The position numbers were made by a program, and so were the translations under genes. This document shows positions 7,567 through 17,322 of a stretch of 64,000 nt of DNA, one piece after another. The notes under the pieces are model-generated. The model searched no databases. It worked only from the letters and a program-made list of their open reading frames with translations, and had not been told where the DNA came from. This DNA is from Aromatoleum tolulyticum (lineage in GTDB: Bacteria; Pseudomonadota; Gammaproteobacteria; Burkholderiales; Rhodocyclaceae): the NCBI RefSeq assembly GCF_900156155.1, contig NZ_FTMD01000018.1, forward strand, positions 1-64,000. The letters are read 5' to 3'. Numbering within the stretch: position 1 is the first letter of the stretch; each line of letters starts with the position of its first letter.

Positions 7567-8580
7567 ATGGGTGTCACCGTTGCGATAGATTGCATGGGCG
7601 GCGATCATGGTCCGTCCGTGACGGTGCCGGCCGCGCGGGCCTTCCTGCGCAACCATCCCGAGGCCAAGGTCATTCTGGTCGGGCGCCAGGACGCGCTCGA
7701 TCAGGCCGTGGCGGCCATCGGCAATGGTTTCGGTGATCGTCTGTCGGTCCGTGCGGCGTCCGAGGTCGTCGAGATGGACGATCCGCCGGCGATCGCCATG
7801 CGCACGAAGAAGGATTCCTCGATGCGCGTCGCGGTCGACCTGGTGAAGGCCGGCACGGCCCAGGCGGCAGTGTCCGCGGGCAATACCGGCGCGCTGATGG
7901 CGATCTCGCGTTTTGTTCTGAAGACGCTCGACGGCATCGACCGGCCTGCGATCGCGACAATCCTGCCCACGCGGAAGGGGCAGGTGTATGTGCTCGACCT
8001 CGGCGCCAACGTCGATTGCGAGCCCGAGCACCTGCTCCAGTTCGGCATCATGGGGGCAATGCTCGTGTCCGCGGTCGAGCACGTCGATCGCCCGTCGGTA
8101 GGACTGCTCAACATCGGCGAAGAGGCGATCAAGGGTAACGATGTCGTGAAGCGCGCCGGCGAACTGCTGCGCGGCAGCGGCCTGAACTTCTACGGCAACG
8201 TGGAAGGCGACGACATCTACAAGGGTACGACCGATGTTGTTGTGTGCGACGGGTTTGTCGGCAACGTGGCGTTGAAGACGTCCGAGGGGCTTGCGCAGAT
8301 GCTTGCGGCCTTCCTCAAGGAGGAATTCAGCCGCAGCCTGCTGACCAAGGCCATGGCGGTAGTTGCGATGCCCGCGCTCAAGCGTTTCAAGAGCCGCGTC
8401 GATCATCGTCGCTACAACGGTGCGGCCTTGGTCGGGCTGCGTGGTGTCGTGGTCAAGAGCCACGGATCTGCCGACGTGTATGCGTTCGAGCAGGCCATTC
8501 ACCGAGCCGCCGAGGCCGCGTCGAATCGCCTTGTCGAGCGCATCAGCGAGCGCATGGCGGCAATGGGGAGAGCAGCATGA
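7567..8580 (+). CDS. plsX: Phosphate acyltransferase PlsX
   Basis: Converts acyl-ACP and phosphate to acyl-phosphate, the acyl donor for PlsY in the first step of phospholipid synthesis; a peripheral membrane enzyme. The 337 residues start [16 protein letters not shown], the family signature, and include [18 protein letters not shown] and [13 protein letters not shown] 7567 is preferred over the in-frame GTG at 7552 because the signature starts there, though no strong ribosome binding site precedes either. It ends overlapping fabH by 4 bases. Confidence 0.95.
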   Translation: MGVTVAIDCMGGDHGPSVTVPAARAFLRNHPEAKVILVGRQDALDQAVAAIGNGFGDRLSVRAASEVVEMDDPPAIAMRTKKDSSMRVAVDLVKAGTAQAAVSAGNTGALMAISRFVLKTLDGIDRPAIATILPTRKGQVYVLDLGANVDCEPEHLLQFGIMGAMLVSAVEHVDRPSVGLLNIGEEAIKGNDVVKRAGELLRGSGLNFYGNVEGDDIYKGTTDVVVCDGFVGNVALKTSEGLAQMLAAFLKEEFSRSLLTKAMAVVAMPALKRFKSRVDHRRYNGAALVGLRGVVVKSHGSADVYAFEQAIHRAAEAASNRLVERISERMAAMGRAA

Positions 8581-9542
8581 TCTATGCACGAATCGCCGGC
8601 ACGGGAAGTTTCCTGCCGGGTGAGCCGGTCAGTAACGACGATCTCGTCGCGCGCGGCATCGATACGTCGGACGAATGGATCGTCGAGCGTACGGGCATTC
8701 GCACCCGTCACCTCGCGGCAAGCGACGTCACGTCGAGCGATCTCGCGTGCGAGGCGAGCCGTCGCGCCATCGCGGCCGCCGGGCTGCAGCCGGAAGACAT
8801 CGATCTCGTCATCGTCGCGACCTCCACGCCGGACTGTATCTTCCCGAGTACCGCAACCCTGCTGCAGGCCAAGCTCGGGATGCGCAACGGTGCCGCCGCG
8901 TTCGATGTGCAGGCCGTGTGCACCGGCTTCGTCTACGGACTGACGATCGCCGAGAAATTTATCCGCTCCGGCAGTCACAAGCGCGCGCTGGTGGTTGGTG
9001 CCGAAGTGTTCTCGCGCATCCTCGACTGGTCCGATCGCGGAACCTGCGTGCTGTTCGGCGATGGGGCGGGCGCGGTCGTGCTCGAGGCGTCCGATGTGCC
9101 GGGTATCCTGGCGACCGCACTGCACGCGGACGGCAGCCATCACCCCATCCTGTGCGTGCCTGGCGCGGTGGCCTCGGGCCAGGTGATCGGAGACCCCTTC
9201 CTGCGCATGGACGGTCAGGCGGTATTCAAGTTTGCGGTCAAGGTGCTGGGCGAGGTCGCGCACGAGGTGCTCGCCGACGCCCGAGTGGAGTCTGAGACGG
9301 TCGACTGGCTGATCCCGCATCAGGCCAACATCCGCATCATCCAGGCGACCGCGAAGCGGCTCGGCGTGCCGATGGACAAGGTGATCGCGACGGTCGATCG
9401 GCATGGCAACACCTCGGCGGCATCGATCCCGCTTGCCCTCGATCTGGCTGTGCGCGACGGGCGTATCCGGACGGGCCAGCGGATCATCGTCGAAGGCGTC
9501 GGCGGCGGTTTCACGTGGGGCGCCGCGCTGCTCCAATTCTGA
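8577..9542 (+). CDS. fabH: 3-oxoacyl-ACP synthase III
   Basis: Condenses acetyl-CoA with malonyl-ACP to start type II fatty acid synthesis. The 321-residue protein has the Cys-His-Asn triad: Cys115 in VQAVCTGF, His248 in IPHQANIR and Asn278 in [19 protein letters not shown] (161-170) is also typical. The start overlaps the plsX stop by 4 bases (ATGA), so translation is coupled. It is followed by fabD after 15 bases. Nothing in the sequence suggests unusual substrate range. Confidence 0.96.
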   Translation: MIYARIAGTGSFLPGEPVSNDDLVARGIDTSDEWIVERTGIRTRHLAASDVTSSDLACEASRRAIAAAGLQPEDIDLVIVATSTPDCIFPSTATLLQAKLGMRNGAAAFDVQAVCTGFVYGLTIAEKFIRSGSHKRALVVGAEVFSRILDWSDRGTCVLFGDGAGAVVLEASDVPGILATALHADGSHHPILCVPGAVASGQVIGDPFLRMDGQAVFKFAVKVLGEVAHEVLADARVESETVDWLIPHQANIRIIQATAKRLGVPMDKVIATVDRHGNTSAASIPLALDLAVRDGRIRTGQRIIVEGVGGGFTWGAALLQF

Positions 9543-9557
9543 GACAGGACAAGAACA

Positions 9558-10487
9558 ATGGCTTTTGCTCTGGTGTTCCCGGGACAGGGGTCCCAATCCG
9601 TCGGAATGATGGCGGGCTACGGCGACCGCGCCGAGATCCGCGATACCTTCACCGAGGCATCCGATGCGCTCGGCGAGGATCTCTGGCAGATGGTCAATGA
9701 TGGGCCTGCCGAGCGACTCGCGCTGACCGTCAATACCCAGCCCCTGATGCTCACGGCCGGTGTGGCCGCATATCGCGCGTGGCTTGCCGCGGGTGGTCCC
9801 AAGCCGCAGCTGGTTGCGGGTCACAGTCTCGGTGAGTATTCCGCGCTCGTCGCTGCCGGTGCGATGGCCTTCGCTGATGCTGTTCCGCTCGTGCGTTTCC
9901 GTGCGCAGGCGATGCAGGAGGCCGTTCCTGCCGGTGAAGGCGGCATGGCCGCGCTGCTCGGTCTGGAAGTCGAAGCCGTTCGCGAAGCCTGCGCCGAAGC
10001 GGCTCAGGGCGAAGTTGTCGAGGCTGCGAACCTGAACGCCCCCGGCCAGATCGTGATTGCCGGAGCCAAGGGCGCGGTCGAGCGCGCGATCGAGGCGGCG
10101 AAGGCACGCGGCGCCAAGCGCGCGATGCTGCTGCCGGTGAGCGCCCCGTTCCACTGTGCGCTGATGAAGCCGGCGGCGGAGCGCCTCGCCGAGCGACTCG
10201 CCTCGGTGGCGATCGGCAAGCCGGAAATTGCCGTGATCAACAATGTGGACGTTGCCGTATACGACGATCCCGCGAGGATCCGCGACGCTCTCGTGCGCCA
10301 GGCCTTCTCTCCGGTACGCTGGATCGAGCTGGTGCAGGAGATGGCGCGCCGCGGCATGGGGCACGTCCTTGAGTGCGGACCGGGCAAGGTCCTCGCGGGC
10401 ATGACGAAGCGGATTGCGGGCGACGTGCAGGGCGGCTCGATTCACGACGCGGCGAGTCTCGAACAATCCATTGCGGTCTTGAGGTAA
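9558..10487 (+). CDS. fabD: Malonyl-CoA:ACP transacylase
   Basis: Transfers malonyl groups from CoA to ACP for chain elongation. The 309-residue protein opens with FPGQGSQSVGMM (oxyanion-hole region). Ser90 in GHSLGEYSA is the nucleophile and His199 in APFHCALM the partner. Length and motif spacing match E. coli FabD. It lies between fabH and fabG, with 5 bases before the fabG start, in a single presumptive operon. Confidence 0.96.
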   Translation: MAFALVFPGQGSQSVGMMAGYGDRAEIRDTFTEASDALGEDLWQMVNDGPAERLALTVNTQPLMLTAGVAAYRAWLAAGGPKPQLVAGHSLGEYSALVAAGAMAFADAVPLVRFRAQAMQEAVPAGEGGMAALLGLEVEAVREACAEAAQGEVVEAANLNAPGQIVIAGAKGAVERAIEAAKARGAKRAMLLPVSAPFHCALMKPAAERLAERLASVAIGKPEIAVINNVDVAVYDDPARIRDALVRQAFSPVRWIELVQEMARRGMGHVLECGPGKVLAGMTKRIAGDVQGGSIHDAASLEQSIAVLR

Positions 10488-10492
10488 TTCAA

Positions 10493-11242
10493 ATGAGTTT
10501 TTCGCTCGAACGGCAGGTGGCCCTCGTGACCGGTGCGTCCCGCGGGATCGGACGCGCCGTGGCGCTCGAACTGGGCCGGCTGGGCGCGACCGTCGTTGGC
10601 ACTGCAACTTCGGAGGCGGGGGCCGCCGATATCGAACATGGCCTGCAAGAAGCGGGCATCAAGGGTTGCGGGATGGCGCTCAACGTCACCGACGCGGCCG
10701 CGTGCGAAGCGGCCATCGGCGAAATCGAGAAGCGCTTCGGCGCCGTCGGCATCCTCGTGAATAATGCCGGCATCACGCGCGACAACCTCGCAATGCGCAT
10801 GAAGGACGATGAGTGGGATGCCGTCATCGACACCAACCTGAAAGCGGTGTTCCGCATGTCGCGGCTGGTCATGCGCGGCATGATGAAGGCTCGTGGCGGC
10901 CGCATCATCAACGTCACATCCGTGGTCGGTAGCGCCGGCAACCCGGGGCAGGCGAACTATGCAGCGGCAAAGGCCGGTGTCGCCGGCATGAGCCGTGCGC
11001 TGGCGCGCGAGCTGGGTAGCCGCAACATCACGGTGAACTGCGTGGCTCCGGGCTTTATCGACACGGACATGACCCGTGCCCTGCCGGAATCGGCCCGCGA
11101 CGCGCTGCTGGGCAACATTGCGCTCGGCCGGCTCGGACGTCCCGAAGAAATCGCCGGAGCGGTGGCCTTCCTGGCCTCGCCCGCTGCCGCCTACGTTACG
11201 GGCACGACCCTGCACGTGAATGGCGGTATGTACATGTCGTAA
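10493..11242 (+). CDS. fabG: 3-oxoacyl-ACP reductase
   Basis: NADPH-dependent short-chain dehydrogenase that reduces 3-oxoacyl-ACP in the elongation cycle. The 249-residue protein has TGASRGIG (13-20) for cofactor binding, the NNAG motif near 90-93, and the catalytic Ser143, Tyr156 and Lys160 (NYAAAK). The C-terminus GGMYMS is family-like. ATG 10493 lies 5 bases after the fabD stop; an AGG lies just upstream. Confidence 0.95.
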   Translation: MSFSLERQVALVTGASRGIGRAVALELGRLGATVVGTATSEAGAADIEHGLQEAGIKGCGMALNVTDAAACEAAIGEIEKRFGAVGILVNNAGITRDNLAMRMKDDEWDAVIDTNLKAVFRMSRLVMRGMMKARGGRIINVTSVVGSAGNPGQANYAAAKAGVAGMSRALARELGSRNITVNCVAPGFIDTDMTRALPESARDALLGNIALGRLGRPEEIAGAVAFLASPAAAYVTGTTLHVNGGMYMS

Positions 11243-11244
11243 TC

Positions 11245-11298
11245 GCCGGCGGCGATAGCGGTTCTCATCCTTTTTGGTAGAATACGCCGGCTTTTTTT
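11245..11298 (+). promoter_or_regulatory. Nested promoter and terminator-like structure before acpP
   Basis: GCCGGCG (11245-11251) and CGCCGGC (11285-11291) form a 7-bp inverted repeat immediately followed by seven T (11292-11298), which resembles an intrinsic terminator with a long (33-base) loop. Inside the loop lies an extended -10 element, TGG then TAGAAT (11278-11283), about 50 bases upstream of the acpP ATG. No good -35 hexamer is seen. It may end part of the fabG transcript while starting a separate acpP transcript. Confidence 0.5.
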
Positions 11299-11335
11299 CT
11301 TACATATCTGGATCATTCTGGGAAGGAGTTAGTTC

Positions 11336-11575
11336 ATGGAGAACATCGAGCAGCGCGTCAAGAAAATTGTCGCCGAACAACTTGGTGTGAACGAGTCGGA
11401 AATCAAGATCGAGTCCTCGTTCGTCGACGATCTGGGCGCGGATTCGCTGGATACCGTGGAACTGGTCATGGCCCTCGAGGAAGAGTTCGAGTGCGAAATC
11501 CCGGACGAGGAAGCTGAGAAGATCACCACGGTTCAGCAGGCGATTGACTACGTCAACGCCCACCTGAAGAAGTAA
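11336..11575 (+). CDS. acpP: Acyl carrier protein
   Basis: The 79-residue acidic carrier of growing acyl chains. Ser37 in [12 protein letters not shown] takes the 4'-phosphopantetheine arm, installed by AcpS (encoded at 25653-26033). A strong ribosome binding site (GGAAGGAG) precedes the ATG. The AT-rich leader with its own -10 element fits the high and separate expression that ACP needs. fabF follows after 21 bases. Confidence 0.98.
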   Translation: MENIEQRVKKIVAEQLGVNESEIKIESSFVDDLGADSLDTVELVMALEEEFECEIPDEEAEKITTVQQAIDYVNAHLKK

Positions 11576-11596
11576 GACTGATTACCGGAGCGAACA

Positions 11597-12835
11597 TTGA
11601 CCCGTCGCAGAGTCGTCATTACCGGCCTGGGCATCATTTCCCCGGTCGGGAATACCGTTCCGGAGGCCTGGGACAACATTGTCAACGGCCGCTCCGGTAT
11701 CGGCGAGATCACGCGCTTCGATACCACGAACTTCCCGGTGAAGATCGCCGGTGAGGTGAAGGGTTTCGATATCGGCACGTATCTCTCGCCGAAAGAGGCC
11801 CGTCGTATGGATGTGTTCATCCATTACGGCATGGCCGCCGGCATCCAGGCGTTCCAGGACGCCGGACTGCAGGTTACCGCCGAGAACGCCGAGCGCATCG
11901 GCGTAAATCTGGGCTCGGGTATCGGCGGTCTGCCGATGATCGAATCCACCCACGACGATTACCTGAAGGGGGGGGCGCGCAAGATTTCCCCGTTCTTCAT
12001 TCCCGGAACGATCATCAACATGATCGCGGGCAACCTGTCGATCATGTTCGGCCTGAAGGGGCCTTGCCTGGCGATGGTCACCGCCTGTACGACCGCTACG
12101 CACTGCATCGGCGAAGCCGCGCGTCTCATCCAGTACGGCGACGCAGACGTGATGATCGCCGGCGGCGCCGAGTCGACCGTGACGCCGCTGGCCGTCGGTG
12201 GTTTCGCCTCCGCCCGTGCGCTTTCCACGCGCAACGACGATCCGCAGACGGCGAGCCGTCCGTGGGACAAGGGGCGCGACGGTTTCGTGCTGGGCGAGGG
12301 CGCCGGCGTGCTGGTGCTCGAAGAATACGAGCACGCGAAGGCGCGTGGCGCGAAGATCTATGCCGAAGTCGTCGGTTACGGCATGAGCGCCGACGCCTAC
12401 CACATGACCGCTCCGTGCGAGGATGGCAACGGTGCGGCGCGCTGCATGACGAATGCGATGCGCGATGCAGGCATGGCGCTTGACGAGGTCGACTACATCA
12501 ATGCCCACGGCACGTCGACGCCGCTCGGCGACCTCGCGGAAACGACGGCGGTCAAGCGCTGCTTCGGCGACCGCGCGAAGTCGATTGCGGTGAATTCGAC
12601 CAAGTCGATGACTGGTCACCTGCTGGGCGCAGCGGGAGGCGTCGAGGCGGTGTTTACAACGCTCGCGATCCATAATCAGATCGCTCCGCCGACGATCAAC
12701 ATCTTCGAACAGGACGAAGGTTGCGATCTCGACTACGTTGCGAACAAGGCAAGGCCGATGGAAATCCGCGCCGCGCTGTCGAACTCGTTCGGCTTTGGCG
12801 GCACGAACGGAACCATCGCGTTTCGCCGCGTCTGA
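11597..12835 (+). CDS. fabF: 3-oxoacyl-ACP synthase II
   Basis: Elongating beta-ketoacyl-ACP synthase, important for C16:1 to C18:1 extension and temperature control of membrane fluidity. The 412-residue protein carries the Cys-His-His triad: Cys164 (VTACTTA), His304 (NAHGTSTP) and His341 ([10 protein letters not shown]). The start is a TTG at 11597 with GGAG seven bases upstream; the next residues ([11 protein letters not shown]) align with the E. coli N-terminus, so the rare start codon looks genuine. Confidence 0.96.
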   Translation: MTRRRVVITGLGIISPVGNTVPEAWDNIVNGRSGIGEITRFDTTNFPVKIAGEVKGFDIGTYLSPKEARRMDVFIHYGMAAGIQAFQDAGLQVTAENAERIGVNLGSGIGGLPMIESTHDDYLKGGARKISPFFIPGTIINMIAGNLSIMFGLKGPCLAMVTACTTATHCIGEAARLIQYGDADVMIAGGAESTVTPLAVGGFASARALSTRNDDPQTASRPWDKGRDGFVLGEGAGVLVLEEYEHAKARGAKIYAEVVGYGMSADAYHMTAPCEDGNGAARCMTNAMRDAGMALDEVDYINAHGTSTPLGDLAETTAVKRCFGDRAKSIAVNSTKSMTGHLLGAAGGVEAVFTTLAIHNQIAPPTINIFEQDEGCDLDYVANKARPMEIRAALSNSFGFGGTNGTIAFRRV

Positions 12836-12854
12836 GTTGCAGGTGCGGTAGCCC

Positions 12855-13340
12855 GTGCGCTACCCGCTTGAAATCGGACTCCGCCCGTCGAGGCTGATGT
12901 TCCTGATGAACGCCGCGATCCACGCGATCGCGGCGTTTGCATTTCTGCGCTCGTCCTTCCCTCTGCCATTCGTCATCGTCATCGTTGCAGGGCTGGCATT
13001 CTCACTGCGCTCGGCGATCCGCGCCGAAAGAGCGAAGGCGGGCGTGTGTCTGGTGCTGCAGGATAATGGCGAACTGTACGTTGATCCGGATGGCCGCGGG
13101 CGCCGAACGGTGTATGCGGTGGCCGAACCGGGGTGTGTCGATTTCGGTTGGGCCGTTTGGATTCACTGGCGCGGTACGCGGGTCCGACGTTCGTCTCGCC
13201 TGCCGATCGTCGGAGCGCTGATGCTCGTAAGAGGGAATGTCGGTGGCGACGAGTGGCGGGGTATGAAGGTCTGGCTCAGACACAAGGTCGGCGCCGCCCG
13301 GTCGGACGCCGCCGGGGACGACGCACCCGCGCAGCGCTGA
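12855..13340 (+). CDS. YgfX-like membrane protein
   Basis: A 161-residue protein with two predicted membrane segments near residues 15-31 and 35-50, then a soluble C-terminal part. The layout (short N-terminus, hydrophobic hairpin, Gly/Trp-rich beta region, then EWRGMKVWLRHK) resembles YgfX/CptA, which in E. coli was reported as an inner-membrane toxin affecting FtsZ and MreB and is paired with YgfY/SdhE. In Pseudomonas a similar gene lies beside nadB and the algU operon, which supports the relation. No ygfY-like partner is seen here. The GTG start gives the expected N-terminus. The assignment is by pattern and context, not strong identity. Confidence 0.6.
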   Translation: MRYPLEIGLRPSRLMFLMNAAIHAIAAFAFLRSSFPLPFVIVIVAGLAFSLRSAIRAERAKAGVCLVLQDNGELYVDPDGRGRRTVYAVAEPGCVDFGWAVWIHWRGTRVRRSSRLPIVGALMLVRGNVGGDEWRGMKVWLRHKVGAARSDAAGDDAPAQR

Positions 13341-13388
13341 TCCAGCAGGGGGCGAATCGGGCCCTGCCGGAGGGCGCGTCGCCGCTCC

Positions 13389-14987
13389 TCAGCGCCGGTG
13401 CGGTCTCAGAACCGTGGGGCGTGCCACCGACAGCGTGTCCGGGTAATCGCGCGAGCTGTGCAGGCCGCGGCTTTCCTTGCGGCGCAGGGCGCAGCGCACG
13501 ATCAGGTCGGCAGTGACCACGAGGTTGCGCAGTTCGATCAGATCGTTGCTGACGCGGAAGTGCGAATAGAACTCGTTGATTTCGCGCGCGAGCAGGCGGA
13601 TGCGGTGCTGCGCGCGCTGCAGGCGCTTGGTTGTGCGTACGATGCCGACATAGTCCCACATGAAGCGCCGCAATTCCGCCCAGTTGTGCGAAATCACGAC
13701 TTCTTCGTCGGCGTCGGTCACGCGACTCTCGTCCCAGTCCGGAAGTCGGGGCAGGGTGCGGCGCGGTTGGGAAAGGATATCGTTCGCCGCCGCTTCGCCG
13801 AAAACCAGGCACTCGAGGAGCGAGTTGCTGGCGAGGCGGTTGGCGCCATGAAGGCCCGTGTACGCAGATTCGCCGACGGAGTAGAGGCCCGGTACGTCGG
13901 TGCGGGCGGCGAGATCGGTGACGATGCCCCCGCAGGTGTAGTGAGCTGCGGGTACGACGGGAATCCCCTCGCGGGTGATGTCGATCCCCAGTTCGAGGCA
14001 GCGTGCGTGAATATTGGGAAAATGCTCGCGCAACCAATCGGCCGGCTTGTGGCTGATATCGAGATAGACGCAGTCGATACCGTGTCTCTTCATCTCGAAG
14101 TCGATCGCGCGGGCGACGATGTCGCGCGGAGCCAATTCCGCGCGGGCATCGTGCGCCGGCATGAATCGGGTCCCGTCGGGCAGCTTCAGCAGCCCGCCTT
14201 CACCGCGCACGGCTTCCGAAATCAGGAAGGATTTCGCTTGCGGGTGATACAGGCAGGTCGGGTGGAACTGGATGAATTCCATGTTCGCCACGCGACAACC
14301 GGCCCGCCATGCCATGGCGATACCGTCGCCGGTCGCGACGCTCGGGTTGGTCGTATACAGATAGACCTTGCCCGCTCCGCCGGTCGCAATGACGGTATTG
14401 CGGGCGCCGATCGTCTCGACGCGGTCATTGGCGATGTCCAGCACATATGCGCCGAGGCAGCCCTGGTCGGGCTGGCCCAGCTTGTCGCCGAGGATCAGGT
14501 CGACCGCGATGTGGTTTTCGAGGATGTCGATGTTGGGATGCTTGCTGACCTGTTCGGTCAACGTTGCCTGCACCGCTGCGCCGGTGGCGTCCGCTGCGTG
14601 AATGATGCGCCGGTGCGAGTGGCCGCCTTCGCGGGTGAGGTGGTATCCGAGGCTCGACTGGTCTTCGCGAGTGAAGGGGACGCCGCGCCCGATCAGCCAT
14701 TCGATCGCGGTCTTGCCGTGTTCGACGACGAAGCGCGTGGCCTTCGGGTCGCACAGTCCGCCGCCCGCGACGTAGGTGTCCTGGATATGGGCTTCGATGC
14801 TGTCGGAGGTGTCGAGGACTGCGGCGATGCCGCCCTGTGCCCAGGCGCTGGCACTGTCGGAAATCGCGCGCTTGGTGACGAGGGCGACGCGAAGGTGGTC
14901 TGCGAGACGCAGCGCGATGGACTGCCCCGCGGCGCCGCTGCCGAGGATGAGTACGTCGTATTGTTTTGACAAGATCGTATGTGCCAA
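13389..14987 (-). CDS. nadB: L-aspartate oxidase
   Basis: FAD enzyme that oxidises L-aspartate to iminoaspartate, the first step of de novo NAD synthesis. The 532-residue protein has the FAD-binding GSGAAG (16-21), the family segments [21 protein letters not shown] and EFIQFHPT, and the C-terminal helical domain of the succinate dehydrogenase flavoprotein superfamily. The only plausible start is TTG at 14987; the ATG at 15003 is out of frame. It is transcribed away from rpoE, as in Pseudomonas, and converges with the ygfX-like gene. Confidence 0.95.
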   Translation of the reverse strand: MAHTILSKQYDVLILGSGAAGQSIALRLADHLRVALVTKRAISDSASAWAQGGIAAVLDTSDSIEAHIQDTYVAGGGLCDPKATRFVVEHGKTAIEWLIGRGVPFTREDQSSLGYHLTREGGHSHRRIIHAADATGAAVQATLTEQVSKHPNIDILENHIAVDLILGDKLGQPDQGCLGAYVLDIANDRVETIGARNTVIATGGAGKVYLYTTNPSVATGDGIAMAWRAGCRVANMEFIQFHPTCLYHPQAKSFLISEAVRGEGGLLKLPDGTRFMPAHDARAELAPRDIVARAIDFEMKRHGIDCVYLDISHKPADWLREHFPNIHARCLELGIDITREGIPVVPAAHYTCGGIVTDLAARTDVPGLYSVGESAYTGLHGANRLASNSLLECLVFGEAAANDILSQPRRTLPRLPDWDESRVTDADEEVVISHNWAELRRFMWDYVGIVRTTKRLQRAQHRIRLLAREINEFYSHFRVSNDLIELRNLVVTADLIVRCALRRKESRGLHSSRDYPDTLSVARPTVLRPHRR

Positions 14988-15085
14988 GGATCGACCGATT
15001 CATGAACTATATCACGTTCGGTATGCCGGTCCGGGACGTCGGGCCGTACACCGTAGGCGGGCGCCGGAAAACCCCATTGCGGTCT

Positions 15086-15158
15086 GAACTATTTCAAGGC
15101 GTGTCGGTCTTCTGTTTAGCTTCGAACTTTGCCGGAGACGGGGTGGGGTCGCTATACT
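15086..15158 (+). promoter_or_regulatory. Candidate rpoE promoters
   Basis: Two candidates precede rpoE. A sigma70-like pair is TTGCCG (15129-15134) and TATACT (15153-15158), 18 bases apart, 38 bases before the ATG. A weaker sigmaE-like pair is GAACTA (15086-15091) and TCTTC (15108-15112) with a 16-base spacer. GAACTT at 15124-15129 matches a sigmaE -35 but has no -10 at the right distance. Autoregulation by RpoE is common in this family; here it is only suggested. Confidence 0.4.
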
Positions 15159-15196
15159 GGCGCGGATTTTGCCCAACATAGAGAAACGACCCGCCC

Positions 15197-15796
15197 ATGA
15201 GCGATCGCGAGATAGATCAGCAGCTTGTCGAGCGCGTGCAGCGCGGTGACAAGCAGGCTTTCGGCTTGCTGGTAGCAAAGTACCAACGCAAGCTGCACAG
15301 GCTGCTGTCCCGCTTGATCCGCGATTCGGCAGAGGTCGAGGACGTGGCCCAGGAAACGTTCATCAAGGCGTACCGCGCCTTGGGTTCGTTTCGTGGCGAT
15401 AGTGCTTTTTACACGTGGTTGTACCGTATCGGGATCAATACCGCTAAGAACTATCTGGTTTCGCAAGGCCGCAGGGCGCCCACCTCGACGGGATTCGATT
15501 CCGAAGAGGCGGAGACCTTCGAGGAAGGCGAGCAATTGCGCGACATCAATACGCCGGAACGGCTGATGATGACGCGGCAGATCGGCGAGACGGTCGATCA
15601 GGCAATGGAGGCGCTGCCTGAGGAGTTGCGTACGGCGATCATGCTCAGGGAACTGGAGGGTCTGAGCTACGAGGAAATTGCCAGCATCATGGATTGTCCG
15701 ATCGGAACGGTGCGTTCGCGAATCTTTCGCGCACGCGAGGCAATTGCTGAAAGACTGCGGCCGCTGCTGGATACGGCACCTGATAAACGTTGGTAG
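15197..15796 (+). CDS. rpoE: RNA polymerase sigma factor RpoE/AlgU
   Basis: ECF-type sigma factor directing the response to misfolded outer-membrane proteins. The 199-residue protein has region 2 (about residues 20-90, with EDVAQETFIKAYRALGSFRG and FYTWLYRIGINTAKN) and region 4 (about 130-185, with LPEELRTAIMLRELEGLSYE and GTVRSRIFRARE). It closely resembles AlgU/RpoE. The operon with anti-sigma genes rseA, rseB and rseC and the protease mucD is the classic arrangement. The rseA ribosome binding site overlaps its stop codon. Confidence 0.96.
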   Translation: MSDREIDQQLVERVQRGDKQAFGLLVAKYQRKLHRLLSRLIRDSAEVEDVAQETFIKAYRALGSFRGDSAFYTWLYRIGINTAKNYLVSQGRRAPTSTGFDSEEAETFEEGEQLRDINTPERLMMTRQIGETVDQAMEALPEELRTAIMLRELEGLSYEEIASIMDCPIGTVRSRIFRAREAIAERLRPLLDTAPDKRW

Positions 15797-15805
15797 GTGG
15801 TACTC

Positions 15806-16360
15806 ATGAAGGACAGATTGTCGGCACTTCTGGATGGTGATCTCGATGAGCAGTCGGCGCATCCGGTGTTCGAGTCGATGCGGCGCGAGCCGTCATTGCG
15901 CACCGACTGGGAGGCATACTGCCTGATCGGCGACGTGCTCCGTGGAGACCGTGACGGGAACGCCGGTTTTGTCGGGCGCGTCATGGCGAATCTCGACGAG
16001 GAGCCCACCTTGCTCGCGCCTCCCCGGTACGCCGCTGCGGAGGGAGGGCGGTTGTGGCGGTCCCTGATGCCGCTGGCGGCCTCCGTGATGGGCGTGGCCG
16101 CCGTGGGGTGGGTTGCGCATACCTTGTACAGCGATCAGGGGCAGGGTGCCGGCAGCCCCGTTGCCGTCGCGCGATCGTCAGTTGCAGTGGCGGCGCATAC
16201 AACGGTACGTCCGGTTGCGGTTACGCCGACGCCGGTTGCGGTGGATCCGACCCGCGAATATGTCTTCGTTCATCAGGCGATGTCCGGCGGCGGGCCCATA
16301 TCAGGTGTGATCCAGCACGTGCGTACCGTTTCCGATGTCGGGCAGGACAGTGGTCGATGA
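15806..16360 (+). CDS. rseA: Sigma-E factor negative regulatory protein RseA
   Basis: Inner-membrane anti-sigma factor that holds RpoE until regulated proteolysis (DegS, RseP) releases it. The 184-residue protein starts MKDRLSALLDGDLDE, as in RseA/MucA, with the cytoplasmic sigma-binding domain over about residues 1-80. One membrane segment lies near 86-106 (SLMPLAASVMGVAAVGWVA). A Val/Thr/Pro-rich periplasmic tail follows. ATG 15806 with AGGTGG upstream is preferred over the in-frame GTG at 15797. It overlaps rseB by 4 bases. Confidence 0.92.
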   Translation: MKDRLSALLDGDLDEQSAHPVFESMRREPSLRTDWEAYCLIGDVLRGDRDGNAGFVGRVMANLDEEPTLLAPPRYAAAEGGRLWRSLMPLAASVMGVAAVGWVAHTLYSDQGQGAGSPVAVARSSVAVAAHTTVRPVAVTPTPVAVDPTREYVFVHQAMSGGGPISGVIQHVRTVSDVGQDSGR

Positions 16361-17322
16361 GGCGGATGTCGGCTGTTTTGGCGGTCTGCGCGGCATTGAT
16401 GCAGGCGCCGGCCATTGCGGAGTCTCCGAGTGATCCACTGTCCTGGCTCGGACGAATGGCGACTGCGGGCCAGCGCCTGAATTACTCCGGTACTTTCATC
16501 TATCAGTCGGGAAAGAATTTCGAGACGTCGCGCATCGCGCACATGAGCGATGCGAATGGCGAACACGAACGCCTCGAAGTGCTCGACGGCAGTCCGCGCG
16601 AGGTGATCCGCAGCAACAACGAAGTGCGTTGCGTGCTGCCGGACCAGAAGACCGTCATCATCGACCGCCCGGGTACCCGACGTGCATTCCCTTCGCGACT
16701 GCCGGTGGCATTCGGCGGCCTTGCGGAAAATTATCGTATCCGCAAGGGCAGCGTGGGTCGGGTGGCGGGTCTTGATGCGCAGCAGATCATCCTCGAGCCG
16801 AAAGACGACCTGCGCTTCGGTTACCAGCTGTGGGCGGAACTGCAGTCGGGCCTCCTGCTCAAGGCACGCACCGTTGACGATCGCGGCGAGATCGTCGAGC
16901 AATTCACCTTCAGCGATGTCAGGATAGGCGGCGAGATCGGCAGCGATGCATTCCGCCCGCGCATTACGAAGAGCAGCGACTGGCGGATTGTCCAGGCCAA
17001 TGGCGTCGAAGTGCGCAAGGAGGAAAGCGGTTGGGCGCTGAACGCGCCGCTGGCTGGATTTTCCCTCGTGTCGGTGATGCGCAGGCCCCTCGGTCGCGAT
17101 CGGGGCGAGGCGCTGCACATGGTGTACAGCGACGGACTCGCTTCGATCTCGGTGTTCATCGAGCCGAACGATGGGGCACGCGTAGAACCCGGGCCGCTTG
17201 CGAGTGGCGCGATCAACATCTACAAGCGTGTCGTGGGCCCGTATCTCGTGACGGCTCTGGGCGAGGTGCCCTTGCGTTCGGTACAGCGCCTGGGTGACGC
17301 GATCGAGCCGGTGGCGCGATGA
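16357..17322 (+). CDS. rseB: Sigma-E regulatory periplasmic protein RseB/MucB
   Basis: Periplasmic protein that binds RseA and protects it from cleavage; it also senses lipopolysaccharide and lipoproteins. The 321-residue protein has a signal peptide (about residues 1-21, ending PAIA) followed by the LolA-like N-terminal domain (LNYSGTFIYQSG, SRIAHMSD) and the smaller C-terminal domain (GFSLVSVMRRPL, HMVYSDGLASISVFIE). The ATG overlaps the rseA stop (ATGA). It ends overlapping rseC by 4 bases, so the three are translationally linked. Confidence 0.93.
   Translation: MRRMSAVLAVCAALMQAPAIAESPSDPLSWLGRMATAGQRLNYSGTFIYQSGKNFETSRIAHMSDANGEHERLEVLDGSPREVIRSNNEVRCVLPDQKTVIIDRPGTRRAFPSRLPVAFGGLAENYRIRKGSVGRVAGLDAQQIILEPKDDLRFGYQLWAELQSGLLLKARTVDDRGEIVEQFTFSDVRIGGEIGSDAFRPRITKSSDWRIVQANGVEVRKEESGWALNAPLAGFSLVSVMRRPLGRDRGEALHMVYSDGLASISVFIEPNDGARVEPGPLASGAINIYKRVVGPYLVTALGEVPLRSVQRLGDAIEPVAR

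Noticed and set aside
14987-15003. Alternative ATG start for nadB at 15003
   Set aside because: It is in another frame from the FAD-binding GSGAAG motif; the TTG at 14987 is the only start in the right frame.
15124-15154. sigmaE promoter built on GAACTT at 15124
   Set aside because: The only TC-containing -10 candidate lies 19 bases away, too far for an RpoE promoter; a sigma70-like pair explains the site better.
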